Shown piece after piece: positions 35,680 to 42,855 of a DNA stretch of 64,000 nt. The stretch's first letter is position 1. Each line of letters opens with the position of its first letter. The position numbers and the translations under genes are program-made. Under the pieces are notes generated by a model. That model did no database searches. It had not been told where the DNA came from and saw only the letters and a program-made list of their open reading frames with translations. This stretch comes from Novosphingobium sp. AP12 (GTDB taxonomy: Bacteria > Pseudomonadota > Alphaproteobacteria > Sphingomonadales > Sphingomonadaceae): positions 1 through 64,000 of the forward strand of contig NZ_AKKE01000122.1 of the NCBI RefSeq assembly GCF_000281975.1, given 5' to 3'.

Positions 35680-36120
35680 TCAGGCCGGCGAGGCCCGCGT
35701 GACCGCGACGCTGCGCACCACATCCTTGCCGTAGACTTCGGCCGCCGCCTCCATCACCACGCGGCGGAAGGCGTCTAGCCCCGGGACCAGCCCGTCCGGC
35801 CCGCTGGCGAGCGGCGCGCGGTAGGTGCGCAGGTTCACCGCGTTGAGCAGCAAAGGCAGCTTCGCGCCGACGTCCTCGGCCTTACCCTCGGTCACTTCGA
35901 GCTGGCATTCGAAGCTCGCGTAGCCGGACAGGCGGCCATCGGCGAAGACCAGAGGCGCTAGGATTTCGCCCGCGGGCACGAATTCGGTCGCGACCTTTCC
36001 GGCCGCTTTCGGATGCCCGCCGACGAGTTGCGGCAGGAAGCGTCCCGCCCCCCATGCCCCGACGCCGCCGACGCCGAGACCCGCCAAGACCGCCACAAGG
36101 CCGATCAAGATGCGCTTCAT
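35680..36120 (-). CDS. FliL-like single-pass protein linked to motAB
   Basis: A 146-residue protein with an N-terminal membrane anchor (ILIGLVAVLAGLGVGGVGAWGAG, about 4-26) and a periplasmic domain with FVPAGEILAPLVFADGRLSGYASFECQLEVT and a C-terminal VVMEAAAEVYGKDVVRSVAVTR. The topology and strand pattern resemble FliL, which surrounds the stator. It lies 7 nt after motB, so it is probably a stator accessory. A canonical FliL is encoded separately at 51777. The family assignment rests on pattern only. Confidence 0.65.
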   Translation of the reverse strand: MKRILIGLVAVLAGLGVGGVGAWGAGRFLPQLVGGHPKAAGKVATEFVPAGEILAPLVFADGRLSGYASFECQLEVTEGKAEDVGAKLPLLLNAVNLRTYRAPLASGPDGLVPGLDAFRRVVMEAAAEVYGKDVVRSVAVTRASPA

Positions 36121-36127
36121 CGGGCCC

Positions 36128-36994
36128 TCAGAACTTGAAGCTGGCGTCGTGGGGCAGAGCACCGGGCTCGGCCATGACGACGATGGTGATGCGCCGGTTT
36201 TCCGGCCGGTCGGGCTGGTCGGGATAGACCGGCTCGGTCCCCGCCTTGGCGACGACTTCGGAGAAATGGTCCGCGGGGAGACCCGCCGCGACCATCGCCG
36301 AGCGTGCCGCCAGCGCGCGCTGGGCGGAGAGGTTCCAGTTCGCCTCGCTGTCGCCGCCGCTGCCGTCGGTGTGGCCCTCGATCGCGATGCGCGCGTCGAT
36401 CCCGGCGAGCTTGTGCGCGGCACGGGCGAGCATGCCGCGTGCGAAGTCGTTGAGCTGCGCGGTGCTGCCCTTGAACATCGAGCGCTGCGGGCTGTCGACG
36501 AGGTGGATGCGCAGCCCTTCACGGCTAGGGCGGACGTCGATGTTGCGCTTGCCCTGGTCGGACTCCAGCGGCGGTTCGAGAGCGATGCGCATCTCCTCGG
36601 CCATGACCCGCAGCGCCGCTTCGGGCACCTCCGCCGTGCCCCCGCGCGCGACCCCCTTGGTGCCTGCTTCGGAGGCCGGCTCGCCGCGCGATTCCTCGTC
36701 GGAGGACTGGTCGTTGCGGCCGTGCCCGCCCGATCCGGGCTGGGCGCCGGGCCGGTCGGTCAGCGTGGTCGAGGGGTTGGACTTCTGGGTCTCGGGCGTG
36801 AAGTATTCCGCGAGGCCCTTCAGCTGGACCTCGTCGGGGTTGGCAAGCAGCCAGAGCAGCATGAAGAAGGCCATCATCGCGGTCACGAAGTCCGCATAGG
36901 CGACTTTCCACGCGCCGCCGTGGTGGGCGGCGTGGCCTTTCTTCTTCACCTTGCGGATCACGATGGGGCGGTGATCGGAGCCCTTTGCGGCCAT
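36128..36994 (-). CDS. motB: Flagellar stator protein MotB
   Basis: A 288-residue protein. A basic N-terminus (RKVKKKGHAAHHGG) is followed by the single helix WKVAYADFVTAMMAFFMLLWLL, with proton-binding Asp35. An acidic/Ser-rich linker carries the plug region, and the C-terminal OmpA-like peptidoglycan-binding domain (about 160-280) includes IAIEGHTDG and NWNLSAQRALAARSAMV. With MotA it forms the proton-driven stator. 28 nt after motA. Confidence 0.96.
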   Translation of the reverse strand: MAAKGSDHRPIVIRKVKKKGHAAHHGGAWKVAYADFVTAMMAFFMLLWLLANPDEVQLKGLAEYFTPETQKSNPSTTLTDRPGAQPGSGGHGRNDQSSDEESRGEPASEAGTKGVARGGTAEVPEAALRVMAEEMRIALEPPLESDQGKRNIDVRPSREGLRIHLVDSPQRSMFKGSTAQLNDFARGMLARAAHKLAGIDARIAIEGHTDGSGGDSEANWNLSAQRALAARSAMVAAGLPADHFSEVVAKAGTEPVYPDQPDRPENRRITIVVMAEPGALPHDASFKF

Positions 36995-37022
36995 GTTCGC
37001 TCGCCTCCGTCAGCGCCGCAGG

Positions 37023-37907
37023 TCAGGCCGGAGCGGCATTGAGCTGCTCTTTCACCACCTCGAGCGCGGCTTCCATCTGCTGGAACGAGGGCGCGTGAGG
37101 CGAGGGCGTCATGCGGCGGGCCAGTTCGATCGCGACTTCGGTGGGCTGCTCCTGCGCGTGGCCGACGATGGCGGTCTTGACGATCAGGTAGGGCTTGAAG
37201 TCGGCGTCGATGATCTGCTGCAGCTTCTGCGCGATCGGGCCGACGAGGCAGTAGGCCAGCAGCACCCCGAGGAACGTACCGACCAGCGCGCCGCCGATCA
37301 TCGCGCCCAGAACTTCGGTGGGCTGGTCGATCGAACTCATCGTCTTGATGACGCCCAGAACGGCCGCGACGATGCCGATCGCGGGCAGGCCGTCCGCCAT
37401 CATCTGGATGGCGTGCTGCGGCGCCAGTTCCTCCTCGTGGTGGCGCTCGATGTCGCCCTCCATGGCCTCGGCAAGCTGGTGCGGGTCCTCGAAATTGACG
37501 GTCATCATGCGCAGGTAGTCGCAGGTGAACTCGATCAGCTCATGGTCCTTGAGCAGGTTTGAGTAACGCGAGAAGATCGGGCTTTCGGTGGGCGCGTCGA
37601 GGTGCGGCTCGATCGCGTTGGCGCCGCCTTTGCGGAACGTCGCAAGCAGTGTGTAGAGCAGCGCGAGAAGGTCGCGGAAGTCCGCTTCCTTCCACCGGTT
37701 GCCCTTGAACACGCGCAGCACGCCGGCCCAGGCCTTCTTCAGCGTCGTCACGGAATTGCCGAGCACAAAGGCCCCCAGCGCCGCGCCGCCGATCGCCAGC
37801 AGTTCGTGCGGCAGTGCGTGGAGGATGACCCCCATGCTGCCGCCCGACATCAGGAAGCTGCCGAAGACGCACAGCAGGATGACGACGAGGCCGACGATGT
37901 TGAGCAT
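37023..37907 (-). CDS. motA: Flagellar stator protein MotA
   Basis: A 294-residue four-helix membrane protein: IVGLVVILLCVFGSFLMSGG (about 3-22), LLAIGGAALGAFVLGNS, the cytosolic loop with KEADFRDLLALLYTLL, then GIVAAVLGVIKTMSSIDQP and GALVGTFLGVLLAYCLVGPIAQ, where the torque-transmitting prolines sit. I start at 37907 (MLNIVG), as in other MotA proteins; an ATG at 37937 is possible and has a better GAGGG upstream. A TCCTATAAC box ends 18 or 48 nt before these starts. Confidence 0.95.
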   Translation of the reverse strand: MLNIVGLVVILLCVFGSFLMSGGSMGVILHALPHELLAIGGAALGAFVLGNSVTTLKKAWAGVLRVFKGNRWKEADFRDLLALLYTLLATFRKGGANAIEPHLDAPTESPIFSRYSNLLKDHELIEFTCDYLRMMTVNFEDPHQLAEAMEGDIERHHEEELAPQHAIQMMADGLPAIGIVAAVLGVIKTMSSIDQPTEVLGAMIGGALVGTFLGVLLAYCLVGPIAQKLQQIIDADFKPYLIVKTAIVGHAQEQPTEVAIELARRMTPSPHAPSFQQMEAALEVVKEQLNAAPA

Positions 37908-37954
37908 GGAAGGGGGTCCGCAAATTCGGCCGCGCATCCCGGCCCTCTGGCTTA

Positions 37955-37963
37955 GTTATAGGA
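37955..37963 (-). promoter_or_regulatory. Flagellar box upstream of motA
   Basis: Read leftward: TCCTATAAC, 8 of 9 matches to TCCTATAAT, upstream of motAB-fliL-like. Confidence 0.6.
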
Positions 37964-38041
37964 CACTCGGGCCGCTTACGGTGCCGGCCGCCGCATTTTC
38001 CGGCGCCGCTGCGCAGGCTGCGTCCGCTTGCTCCGCTTTCG

Positions 38042-38050
38042 TCCTATATG
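38042..38050 (+). promoter_or_regulatory. Flagellar box upstream of flaF
   Basis: TCCTATATG, 7 of 9 matches, ending 31 nt before the flaF start; oriented with the gene. Confidence 0.5.
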
Positions 38051-38081
38051 GTGGAGGCGTCCCATCGATGCCGGAGCCCCA

Positions 38082-38447
38082 ATGTCCGTCAATGCCTACG
38101 TCCGCGCCCAGAAGGTCGCCGCCACGCCCCGCAGCACCGAGTACCGGCTGATGAGCGAGATCACCGGCGAGATGATCGCCGCGCGCGACGCGGGCCTCAG
38201 CGGCGTCGGCCTTGCCCCCGCGCTCCACCGCAACCGGCAGGCCTGGGGCATCTTTCGCAACCTGTGCCAAGCGCCCGACAACGGACTGCCTGCGGAACTG
38301 CGCGCCGGGATCGTCTCGCTCGGCCTTTGGGTAGACAGGTACACCTCGCTGGTCATCACCGGCCGCGACACCATCGACGAGCTGATCGCCGTCAACCGGG
38401 CCGTCATAGACGGACTGGCGAACGAGAACGGCGGCGCTGCGGCCTGA
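38082..38447 (+). CDS. flaF: Flagellar biosynthesis regulator/chaperone FlaF
   Basis: A 121-residue helical protein of the FlaF family: VNAYVRAQKVAATPRSTEYRLMSEITGEM, then LAPALHRNRQAWGIFRNLCQ and LWVDRYTSLVITGRDTIDELIAVNRAVIDGL. In Caulobacter FlaF is needed for flagellin production and works against FlbT. Here flaF stands alone, convergent with the sigma factor gene; flbT is 4 kb away. ATG 38082 is preceded by CCGGAGCC. Confidence 0.92.
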   Translation: MSVNAYVRAQKVAATPRSTEYRLMSEITGEMIAARDAGLSGVGLAPALHRNRQAWGIFRNLCQAPDNGLPAELRAGIVSLGLWVDRYTSLVITGRDTIDELIAVNRAVIDGLANENGGAAA

Positions 38448-38449
38448 CG

Positions 38450-39319
38450 TCAGTGGGCCAGCATCGCGTCCCGGTACTCGGCCATGAGCGCGAAGCGCGG
38501 ATCGACCACGGCCAGGTCGCCCATGGCCTTGGCCGCACGCTTGGCGACCTGCCGGACGCGCTCGCGCAGCTGTCCGTTGTCGTCCTCGCCGAGGTCGAGC
38601 GGGGCGATCTCGAACAGCCTGCCCTCCACGACCTGCCGGTTGTGCTCGAGCCGCTGCTCCAGTTCGGCCACTTCAGCCGGGTCGAGCGGCGGACGGCCAC
38701 TTCGCCGCGCGGGCAGCGGTTCGGGTGCAACCCGCTCCGCGCGCGTCGCCTTGCGGGGCTGGGCGCGGCGGCGGATGCGTTCGAGGCCGGAATTGCGCAA
38801 GTGGTCGACATAGCTTTCGGTCAGCGCCTTCATCGCCGCGCGGGCAAGGTACTCGGACGCCCCCGCCTCGGTACGATCGAGAGCATCCTCGTCGGCGATC
38901 GCGGACAGGATGGAAAGTCCCTCGCCGTCGTCGCCGCCGGTGATCGCGTCGAGCGAGACCGTGGTCGCCTCGACCTTGCGCGCCGAGGGACGCTGGTCGG
39001 TCATCACTCGGAAGCGCAGGCTCTGCAGCTCACCGCGGATCTGCCAGTTCACGAAAGTCGTGAACTGCGCCTTATCCGGGTCGTAGCCCTGGATCGCGCG
39101 GTGGATGGCGATGGCGCAGACCTGTTCGGCGTCATCCCAGTGCCCGGCGAGGCCGTACTGGCGGATGAAATGGCGGATGCGCGGCGCGATCAGCTTGGTG
39201 ATGCGGAAGAAGGCGCGGTCGACCTCGACCCGCTGGCGCCGCGTCTGCGGCTCGCCATCCGGCGGCGTATTGGCCCGGACCGTAGCGACCGCGGACTCCA
39301 GGGCAGCAGTGATTTTCGA
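38450..39319 (-). CDS. Divergent sigma-70-family factor lacking recognisable region 4
   Basis: A 289-residue protein. Residues about 35-105 form a clear sigma region 2: RAFFRITKLIAPRIRHFI, DDAEQVCAIAIHRAIQGYDPDKAQFTTFVNWQIRGELQSLRF, as in sigma proteins that bind core polymerase and melt the -10 element. The rest (about 110-289) is Arg/Glu-rich and helical (ERIRRRAQPRKATRAER; AELEQRLEHNRQVVEGRLFEI), and I find no helix-turn-helix of region 4, the -35 reader. It sits between flaF and the flbT-fliI operon, so it is probably the flagellar sigma factor of this organism. I start at ATG 39319 (MSKITAAL). It is not a standard FliA, whose family has an intact region 4. Confidence 0.82.
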   Translation of the reverse strand, partial: SKITAALESAVATVRANTPPDGEPQTRRQRVEVDRAFFRITKLIAPRIRHFIRQYGLAGHWDDAEQVCAIAIHRAIQGYDPDKAQFTTFVNWQIRGELQSLRFRVMTDQRPSARKVEATTVSLDAITGGDDGEGLSILSAIADEDALDRTEAGASEYLARAAMKALTESYVDHLRNSGLERIRRRAQPRKATRAERVAPEPLPARRSGRPPLDPAEVAELEQRLEHNRQVVEGRLFEIAPLDLGEDDNGQLRERVRQVAKRAAKAMGDLAVVDPRFALMAEYRDAMLAH

Positions 39320-39380
39320 CATGGCGAACCCCCGTGGCACGCGAAGCCCCTTGCGCCGCACCCACTGACCCAGAATCTAT

Positions 39381-39412
39381 TCCTATAATTCGGGAACCAA
39401 CAATCCTATATG
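39381..39412 (+). promoter_or_regulatory. Paired flagellar boxes upstream of the sigma gene
   Basis: TCCTATAAT (39381-39389, exact) and TCCTATATG (39404-39412), 23 nt apart. They lie upstream of the leftward sigma gene but are oriented rightward, where no convincing gene follows. Confidence 0.55.
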
Positions 39413-39503
39413 TGAGTTATCCACCGACGTGCGTCCGCACGTTGCGGGTCTCCTTAATGCCCGGCAGTCGCAGTCTTGGCGAAAACCCCGGCTACACGGC
39501 GAC

Positions 39504-39512
39504 GTTATAGGA
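39504..39512 (-). promoter_or_regulatory. Flagellar box just after the transglycosylase stop codon
   Basis: Read leftward: TCCTATAAC, immediately following the TGA of the fliI-operon transglycosylase and 185 nt before the sigma gene start. It may drive the sigma gene with a long leader. Confidence 0.5.
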
Positions 39513-40472
39513 TCAGGCGAAGCGATCCGGTCGTACATGGCGTCCCACATAATCGAGCAGCCAGGTCCGATGCGCGGCCACCGCACCTCCCGCCTGAGTG
39601 ATCCGGCGCTCGGCATTAGCGCCGCCCACTTGCGCGCCTAGCAACCGGCGGGCACGGTCCGGCTCCAGCCCCCCCGCAAGGAAGCGCCGGGCATCGCCGA
39701 GACCGAGGTGGTGGCCGAGGTAGGCCGCGCGCGCCACCTCCGAAACCTCACCGCTGATCCGCACCCCGGACCCGCGCAGAGCCTCCAGGTTGGCGCTGGC
39801 GTAGTCGGCGACGGTCTCGATCGACGCGCGCGGATCATAGCGAAGCGCCAGCAGGGCGCCCCGGCTCTCGGACTTCACCCGCCCCTTGCCGTCGAGCCAG
39901 CCGTTCGCCTGCGCCTGCGTATTGAGCCAGGTTCCGGCCCGCTCGGCCTCGCCTTCCCAGCTTCGGTTCAGGAATTGGCCAAGCCCGGCGGCGCTCGACC
40001 GGGGATTGCGCGAATAGGGTTGCCAGCTTCCTCCGGCGCCCTTGGCCGCCTCGGCATCGACGATCGCGGCGAGCGCTGCAGCCGGCACCCCGGTGCGCGC
40101 GGCGGCAGAGCCGAGCATCCCGGCATAGCGCGCGTTCGGCCCGTCTTGCATCGCCTGCACGGCGGCCGCGTCATTGGCGACAGGAACGGACACGGGAAGC
40201 TCGGAGGTCGCCGCGACGGTGGTGTCCGTGGCAGCGGCGTGAGCCTTGGGGTCCAGCAATGCCAGCAGCGCGTCCAGTCCGAGCGGCGCGGCCTTGCCGG
40301 TCGCGCCCGACTGAGCCGGCTGCTCGCGCGCGTCGCCATCCGCGTCACCCAGCGCGGCACGCCACAACCGGCCCGAAAGCTCGCTGCGCGCCTCGCTGTA
40401 GATGAGCCGCGCCTTCTGCTCCGGCGTGAGGTTCGTGGCTGCGAGGCCCGTGGGCTGTGCGCCGTCGATCAT
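39513..40472 (-). CDS. Lysozyme-like (SLT-type) transglycosylase of the flagellar operon
   Basis: A 319-residue protein. A low-complexity N-terminal half (about 1-110) is followed by a lysozyme-like domain. ARTGVPAAALAAIVDAEA carries a probable catalytic Glu; SSAAGLGQFLNRSWEGEA fits the GLxQF/W motif of lytic transglycosylases; GALLALRYDPRASIETVADYASANLEALRGSG follows. No signal peptide is visible, so it may be exported by the flagellar apparatus itself. It overlaps fliJ by 4 nt. A role in opening peptidoglycan for the rod, in place of FlgJ's hydrolase domain, is inferred. Confidence 0.78.
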   Translation of the reverse strand: MIDGAQPTGLAATNLTPEQKARLIYSEARSELSGRLWRAALGDADGDAREQPAQSGATGKAAPLGLDALLALLDPKAHAAATDTTVAATSELPVSVPVANDAAAVQAMQDGPNARYAGMLGSAAARTGVPAAALAAIVDAEAAKGAGGSWQPYSRNPRSSAAGLGQFLNRSWEGEAERAGTWLNTQAQANGWLDGKGRVKSESRGALLALRYDPRASIETVADYASANLEALRGSGVRISGEVSEVARAAYLGHHLGLGDARRFLAGGLEPDRARRLLGAQVGGANAERRITQAGGAVAAHRTWLLDYVGRHVRPDRFA

Positions 40473-40906
40473 CGCGGACTCTCGCGGCGGACGATGCGAA
40501 GGGTCTTGAGGAAGGCTGCGGCGCTGAGATCATCGCTGGTCGATTGCTCGGCCGCCGCCTCGGCCCGCGCGGTGTCGCGGCGGTAGTCCTCGGCCGCCGT
40601 TTCGATCCCGCGCAGGGTACCGTAGGCATCCACCGCCGCATCGCGCAGCCGGTCGACCCGCGCCTGGACCTGCGCCTGCAATGAGCCGAGTTCGCGCCCT
40701 TGCCCGCGCATCCGTCCCTGCCATGCCGGGGAGGCGAGCGCGAGGTCGGTCCCGGCGACTTGCGCCTCCGCTCGAAGTGCCGCCTGTACGCGGGCCCTCT
40801 CGCGTTCGAGTTCGCCGAGCGTCCCGGCCTCTGCGCGTATGGCAGTGCTTACCTCGTCGAGTTCACGCTGCCGCACGCGCAGCGCGGCGTCATAAGGCGT
40901 CTTCAT
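40469..40906 (-). CDS. fliJ: FliJ-like coiled-coil flagellar export protein
   Basis: A 145-residue, almost wholly helical protein with two long coiled-coil stretches (about 8-45 VRQRELDEVSTAIRAEAGTL; about 70-120 ELGSLQAQVQARVDRLRDAA). FliJ sequences are poorly conserved, but size, coiled-coil character and position directly after fliI (4-nt overlaps on both sides) support the call. FliJ couples the FliI ATPase to the export gate. Confidence 0.75.
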   Translation of the reverse strand: MKTPYDAALRVRQRELDEVSTAIRAEAGTLGELERERARVQAALRAEAQVAGTDLALASPAWQGRMRGQGRELGSLQAQVQARVDRLRDAAVDAYGTLRGIETAAEDYRRDTARAEAAAEQSTSDDLSAAAFLKTLRIVRRESPR

Positions 40907-42240
40907 GCGGCGATCTCCGGGTCGGGGGCCAGTATGGCCGACAGCGCTTCAAAGTCCGGCGCGGCGAAGCTGCGGGTCCGCCGGTCCTGCCACAGCAGAT
41001 CTTCGATGCGCGGGGCGAGGGCGACGGCGCGGTCCACTTCGGCGCTTGCCCCCACACGGTAGGCGCCGAGCCGCACCAGCTCCTCCATGTCCTTCCACGT
41101 CGCCAGCTCGCGCCGGGCGGCGAGGCGGATGACGTTGTCCTCCTCGCTGAGGCAATGCGGAAGCGTGCGTGAGATGGAGCGCAGCACGTCGATCGCGGGA
41201 TAGCGCCCCCGCTCGGCGATCTGACGGGTAATGACGACATGGCCGTCTAGAATCCCGCGGACCGCGTCGGCGACCGGTTCGTTGTGATCGTCTCCATCGA
41301 CGAGCACCGTGAACAGGCCTGTGATCGTGCCCTGCCCCGGCAGCCCCGGCCCGGCACGCTCGAGCAGCCGCGGCAGTTCGGCGAAGACGGTGGGCGTGTA
41401 GCCCTTGGTCGCGGGCGGTTCACCGGCGGCCAGGCCGATCTCGCGCTGGGCCATGGCGAAGCGGGTGACCGAGTCCATCAGGCACAGCACTTCGGAGCCC
41501 GCGTCGCGGAAATGCTCGGCCACCGCGAGCGTCGTCCACGCCGCCTGCCGCCGCAGCAGCGCCGGCTCGTCCGAGGTGGCGACGACGACGACACTGCGGG
41601 CAAGACCCTCTTCGCCGAGGTCGTCCTGGATGAATTCCTGCACTTCGCGCCCGCGCTCGCCGATCAGGCCGATCACGGCGACGTCGCACTCGGTCCAGCG
41701 CGCCAGCATCGACAGCAGCGTGGACTTGCCCACGCCTGACCCCGCGAACAGGCCAAGCCGCTGGCCCCGGCACAGCGGCGCGAACAGGTCGAGCGCACGC
41801 ACGCCGGTCTCGATCCGAGAGCCTACCCTGGCACGCGCCGAGGCGGGCGGGGGGGGCGCCTTGATGCGGCGCTGGACAGGGCCCTGCGGCAGCGGCCCCT
41901 TGCCGTCGACCGGCCGTCCGAGCCCGTCGACCACCCGCCCGAGCCAACCGGCGCAGGGGCGAATGCCGCCCTGCCCGGCCGCAAGGTCCGCGCGCGAACC
42001 CGAGGCAATGCCCTCCGGTTCGTTGAAGGGCATGCAATGGGCGATGCCGTGATCCAGACCGATCACTTCCGCCTCGACCGTCCCCCCGGGCGAGCGCAGC
42101 GTCACGCGCGACCCGATGCGCGCGGCGCCTGCCAGTCCGTCCACCTCGATCAGGGCGCCGCGCACCGAAACCACGCGGCCATAGCGCTGATCCGGCGCCA
42201 GCATGCGCAAGCCAGCAGCGGCGGCGGCGAGACTGGTCAT
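40903..42240 (-). CDS. fliI: Flagellum-specific ATPase FliI
   Basis: A 445-residue F1-like ATPase. Walker A is GLFAGSGVGKSTLL (near 160-173), with VIGLIGERGREVQEFI, Walker B VLCLMDSVTRFAMAQREIGLAAGEPPATKGYTP and the C-terminal domain through DVLRSISRTLP. It unfolds and delivers export substrates. Start ATG 42240 is 1 nt beyond the flbT stop; upstream extensions are proline-rich artefacts. Its usual partner FliH is not encoded nearby. Confidence 0.96.
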   Translation of the reverse strand: MTSLAAAAAGLRMLAPDQRYGRVVSVRGALIEVDGLAGAARIGSRVTLRSPGGTVEAEVIGLDHGIAHCMPFNEPEGIASGSRADLAAGQGGIRPCAGWLGRVVDGLGRPVDGKGPLPQGPVQRRIKAPPPPASARARVGSRIETGVRALDLFAPLCRGQRLGLFAGSGVGKSTLLSMLARWTECDVAVIGLIGERGREVQEFIQDDLGEEGLARSVVVVATSDEPALLRRQAAWTTLAVAEHFRDAGSEVLCLMDSVTRFAMAQREIGLAAGEPPATKGYTPTVFAELPRLLERAGPGLPGQGTITGLFTVLVDGDDHNEPVADAVRGILDGHVVITRQIAERGRYPAIDVLRSISRTLPHCLSEEDNVIRLAARRELATWKDMEELVRLGAYRVGASAEVDRAVALAPRIEDLLWQDRRTRSFAAPDFEALSAILAPDPEIAA

Positions 42241-42241
42241 G

Positions 42242-42670
42242 TCAGGCGGCGGGATAGGCCGCTTCGGGTTGCCCGGCAATGGAAACGCGGGCCAGCGCAT
42301 CGGCCTCGTACCCGATCAGCCAGCGGCATTCGGCTAGCGCCTGGTAGAACTGCCCCGTCGCTACCTTCTCCGCGAACCGGACGCACACCGCCTTGGCCTC
42401 AGCCGATTGCAGCGCCGACATCAGCGCCTCCAGCCGCTCGAGCAGTGTCTGCTGGTGGCGCGTGATGTCGGCGGGGTCGATGTAGGCCATCATGCAGGCG
42501 AAATAGAGCTGCTTGGCCGGGGTATCGGCGTCCTGCGGCTTCATCACCTCGCGCCCGCGCAGGATCGTCGCGCCGTTCTCCAGGACGAGATCAGTGCGGC
42601 CCACGGCGCGCAGTACCGCGCCGTTCACGATCACCGGCTCGCCGTTACGAAGCGAAATGCGAAGCGTCAT
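42242..42670 (-). CDS. flbT: Flagellin-mRNA regulator FlbT
   Basis: A 142-residue FlbT protein: LRISLRNGEPVIVNGAVLRA, LVLENGATILRGREVM, then AKQLYFACMMAYIDP and CRWLIGYEADALARV. In Caulobacter FlbT binds the flagellin mRNA leader and triggers its decay until the hook is complete. Here it heads the flbT-fliI-fliJ-transglycosylase operon, divergent from flgE. An exact TCCTATAAT box lies 29 nt upstream. Confidence 0.94.
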   Translation of the reverse strand: MTLRISLRNGEPVIVNGAVLRAVGRTDLVLENGATILRGREVMKPQDADTPAKQLYFACMMAYIDPADITRHQQTLLERLEALMSALQSAEAKAVCVRFAEKVATGQFYQALAECRWLIGYEADALARVSIAGQPEAAYPAA

Positions 42671-42699
42671 TGTCAGAAAAGCCCCATGAAGACCGCTTC

Positions 42700-42708
42700 A
42701 TTATAGGA
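42700..42708 (-). promoter_or_regulatory. Flagellar box upstream of flbT operon
   Basis: Read leftward: exact TCCTATAAT, ending 29 nt before the flbT ATG. Confidence 0.7.
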
Positions 42709-42793
42709 GCCACGAAGCGCGTTGCGTCGCAGGTGGGCAATTTTTGCCGCATCATTTTTCCTGGGCACGCAAAGTCCGCCCTGGCCCATTCCT

Positions 42794-42802
42794 TCCTACA
42801 AT
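42794..42802 (+). promoter_or_regulatory. Flagellar box variant upstream of flgE
   Basis: TCCTACAAT, 8 of 9 matches, 53 nt before the flgE start and oriented with it. Confidence 0.55.
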
Positions 42803-42855
42803 ACCTGTGTCCGGTCCGCAGGCTGCCGCCCGGCCGCACGCACAGGAGAATATAC

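Noticed and set aside
39429..39641. Rightward 70-codon frame after the boxes at 39381/39404
   Set aside because: GTG start, no ribosome binding site, and it lies antisense to the transglycosylase 3' end; likely chance, though a non-coding transcript is possible.
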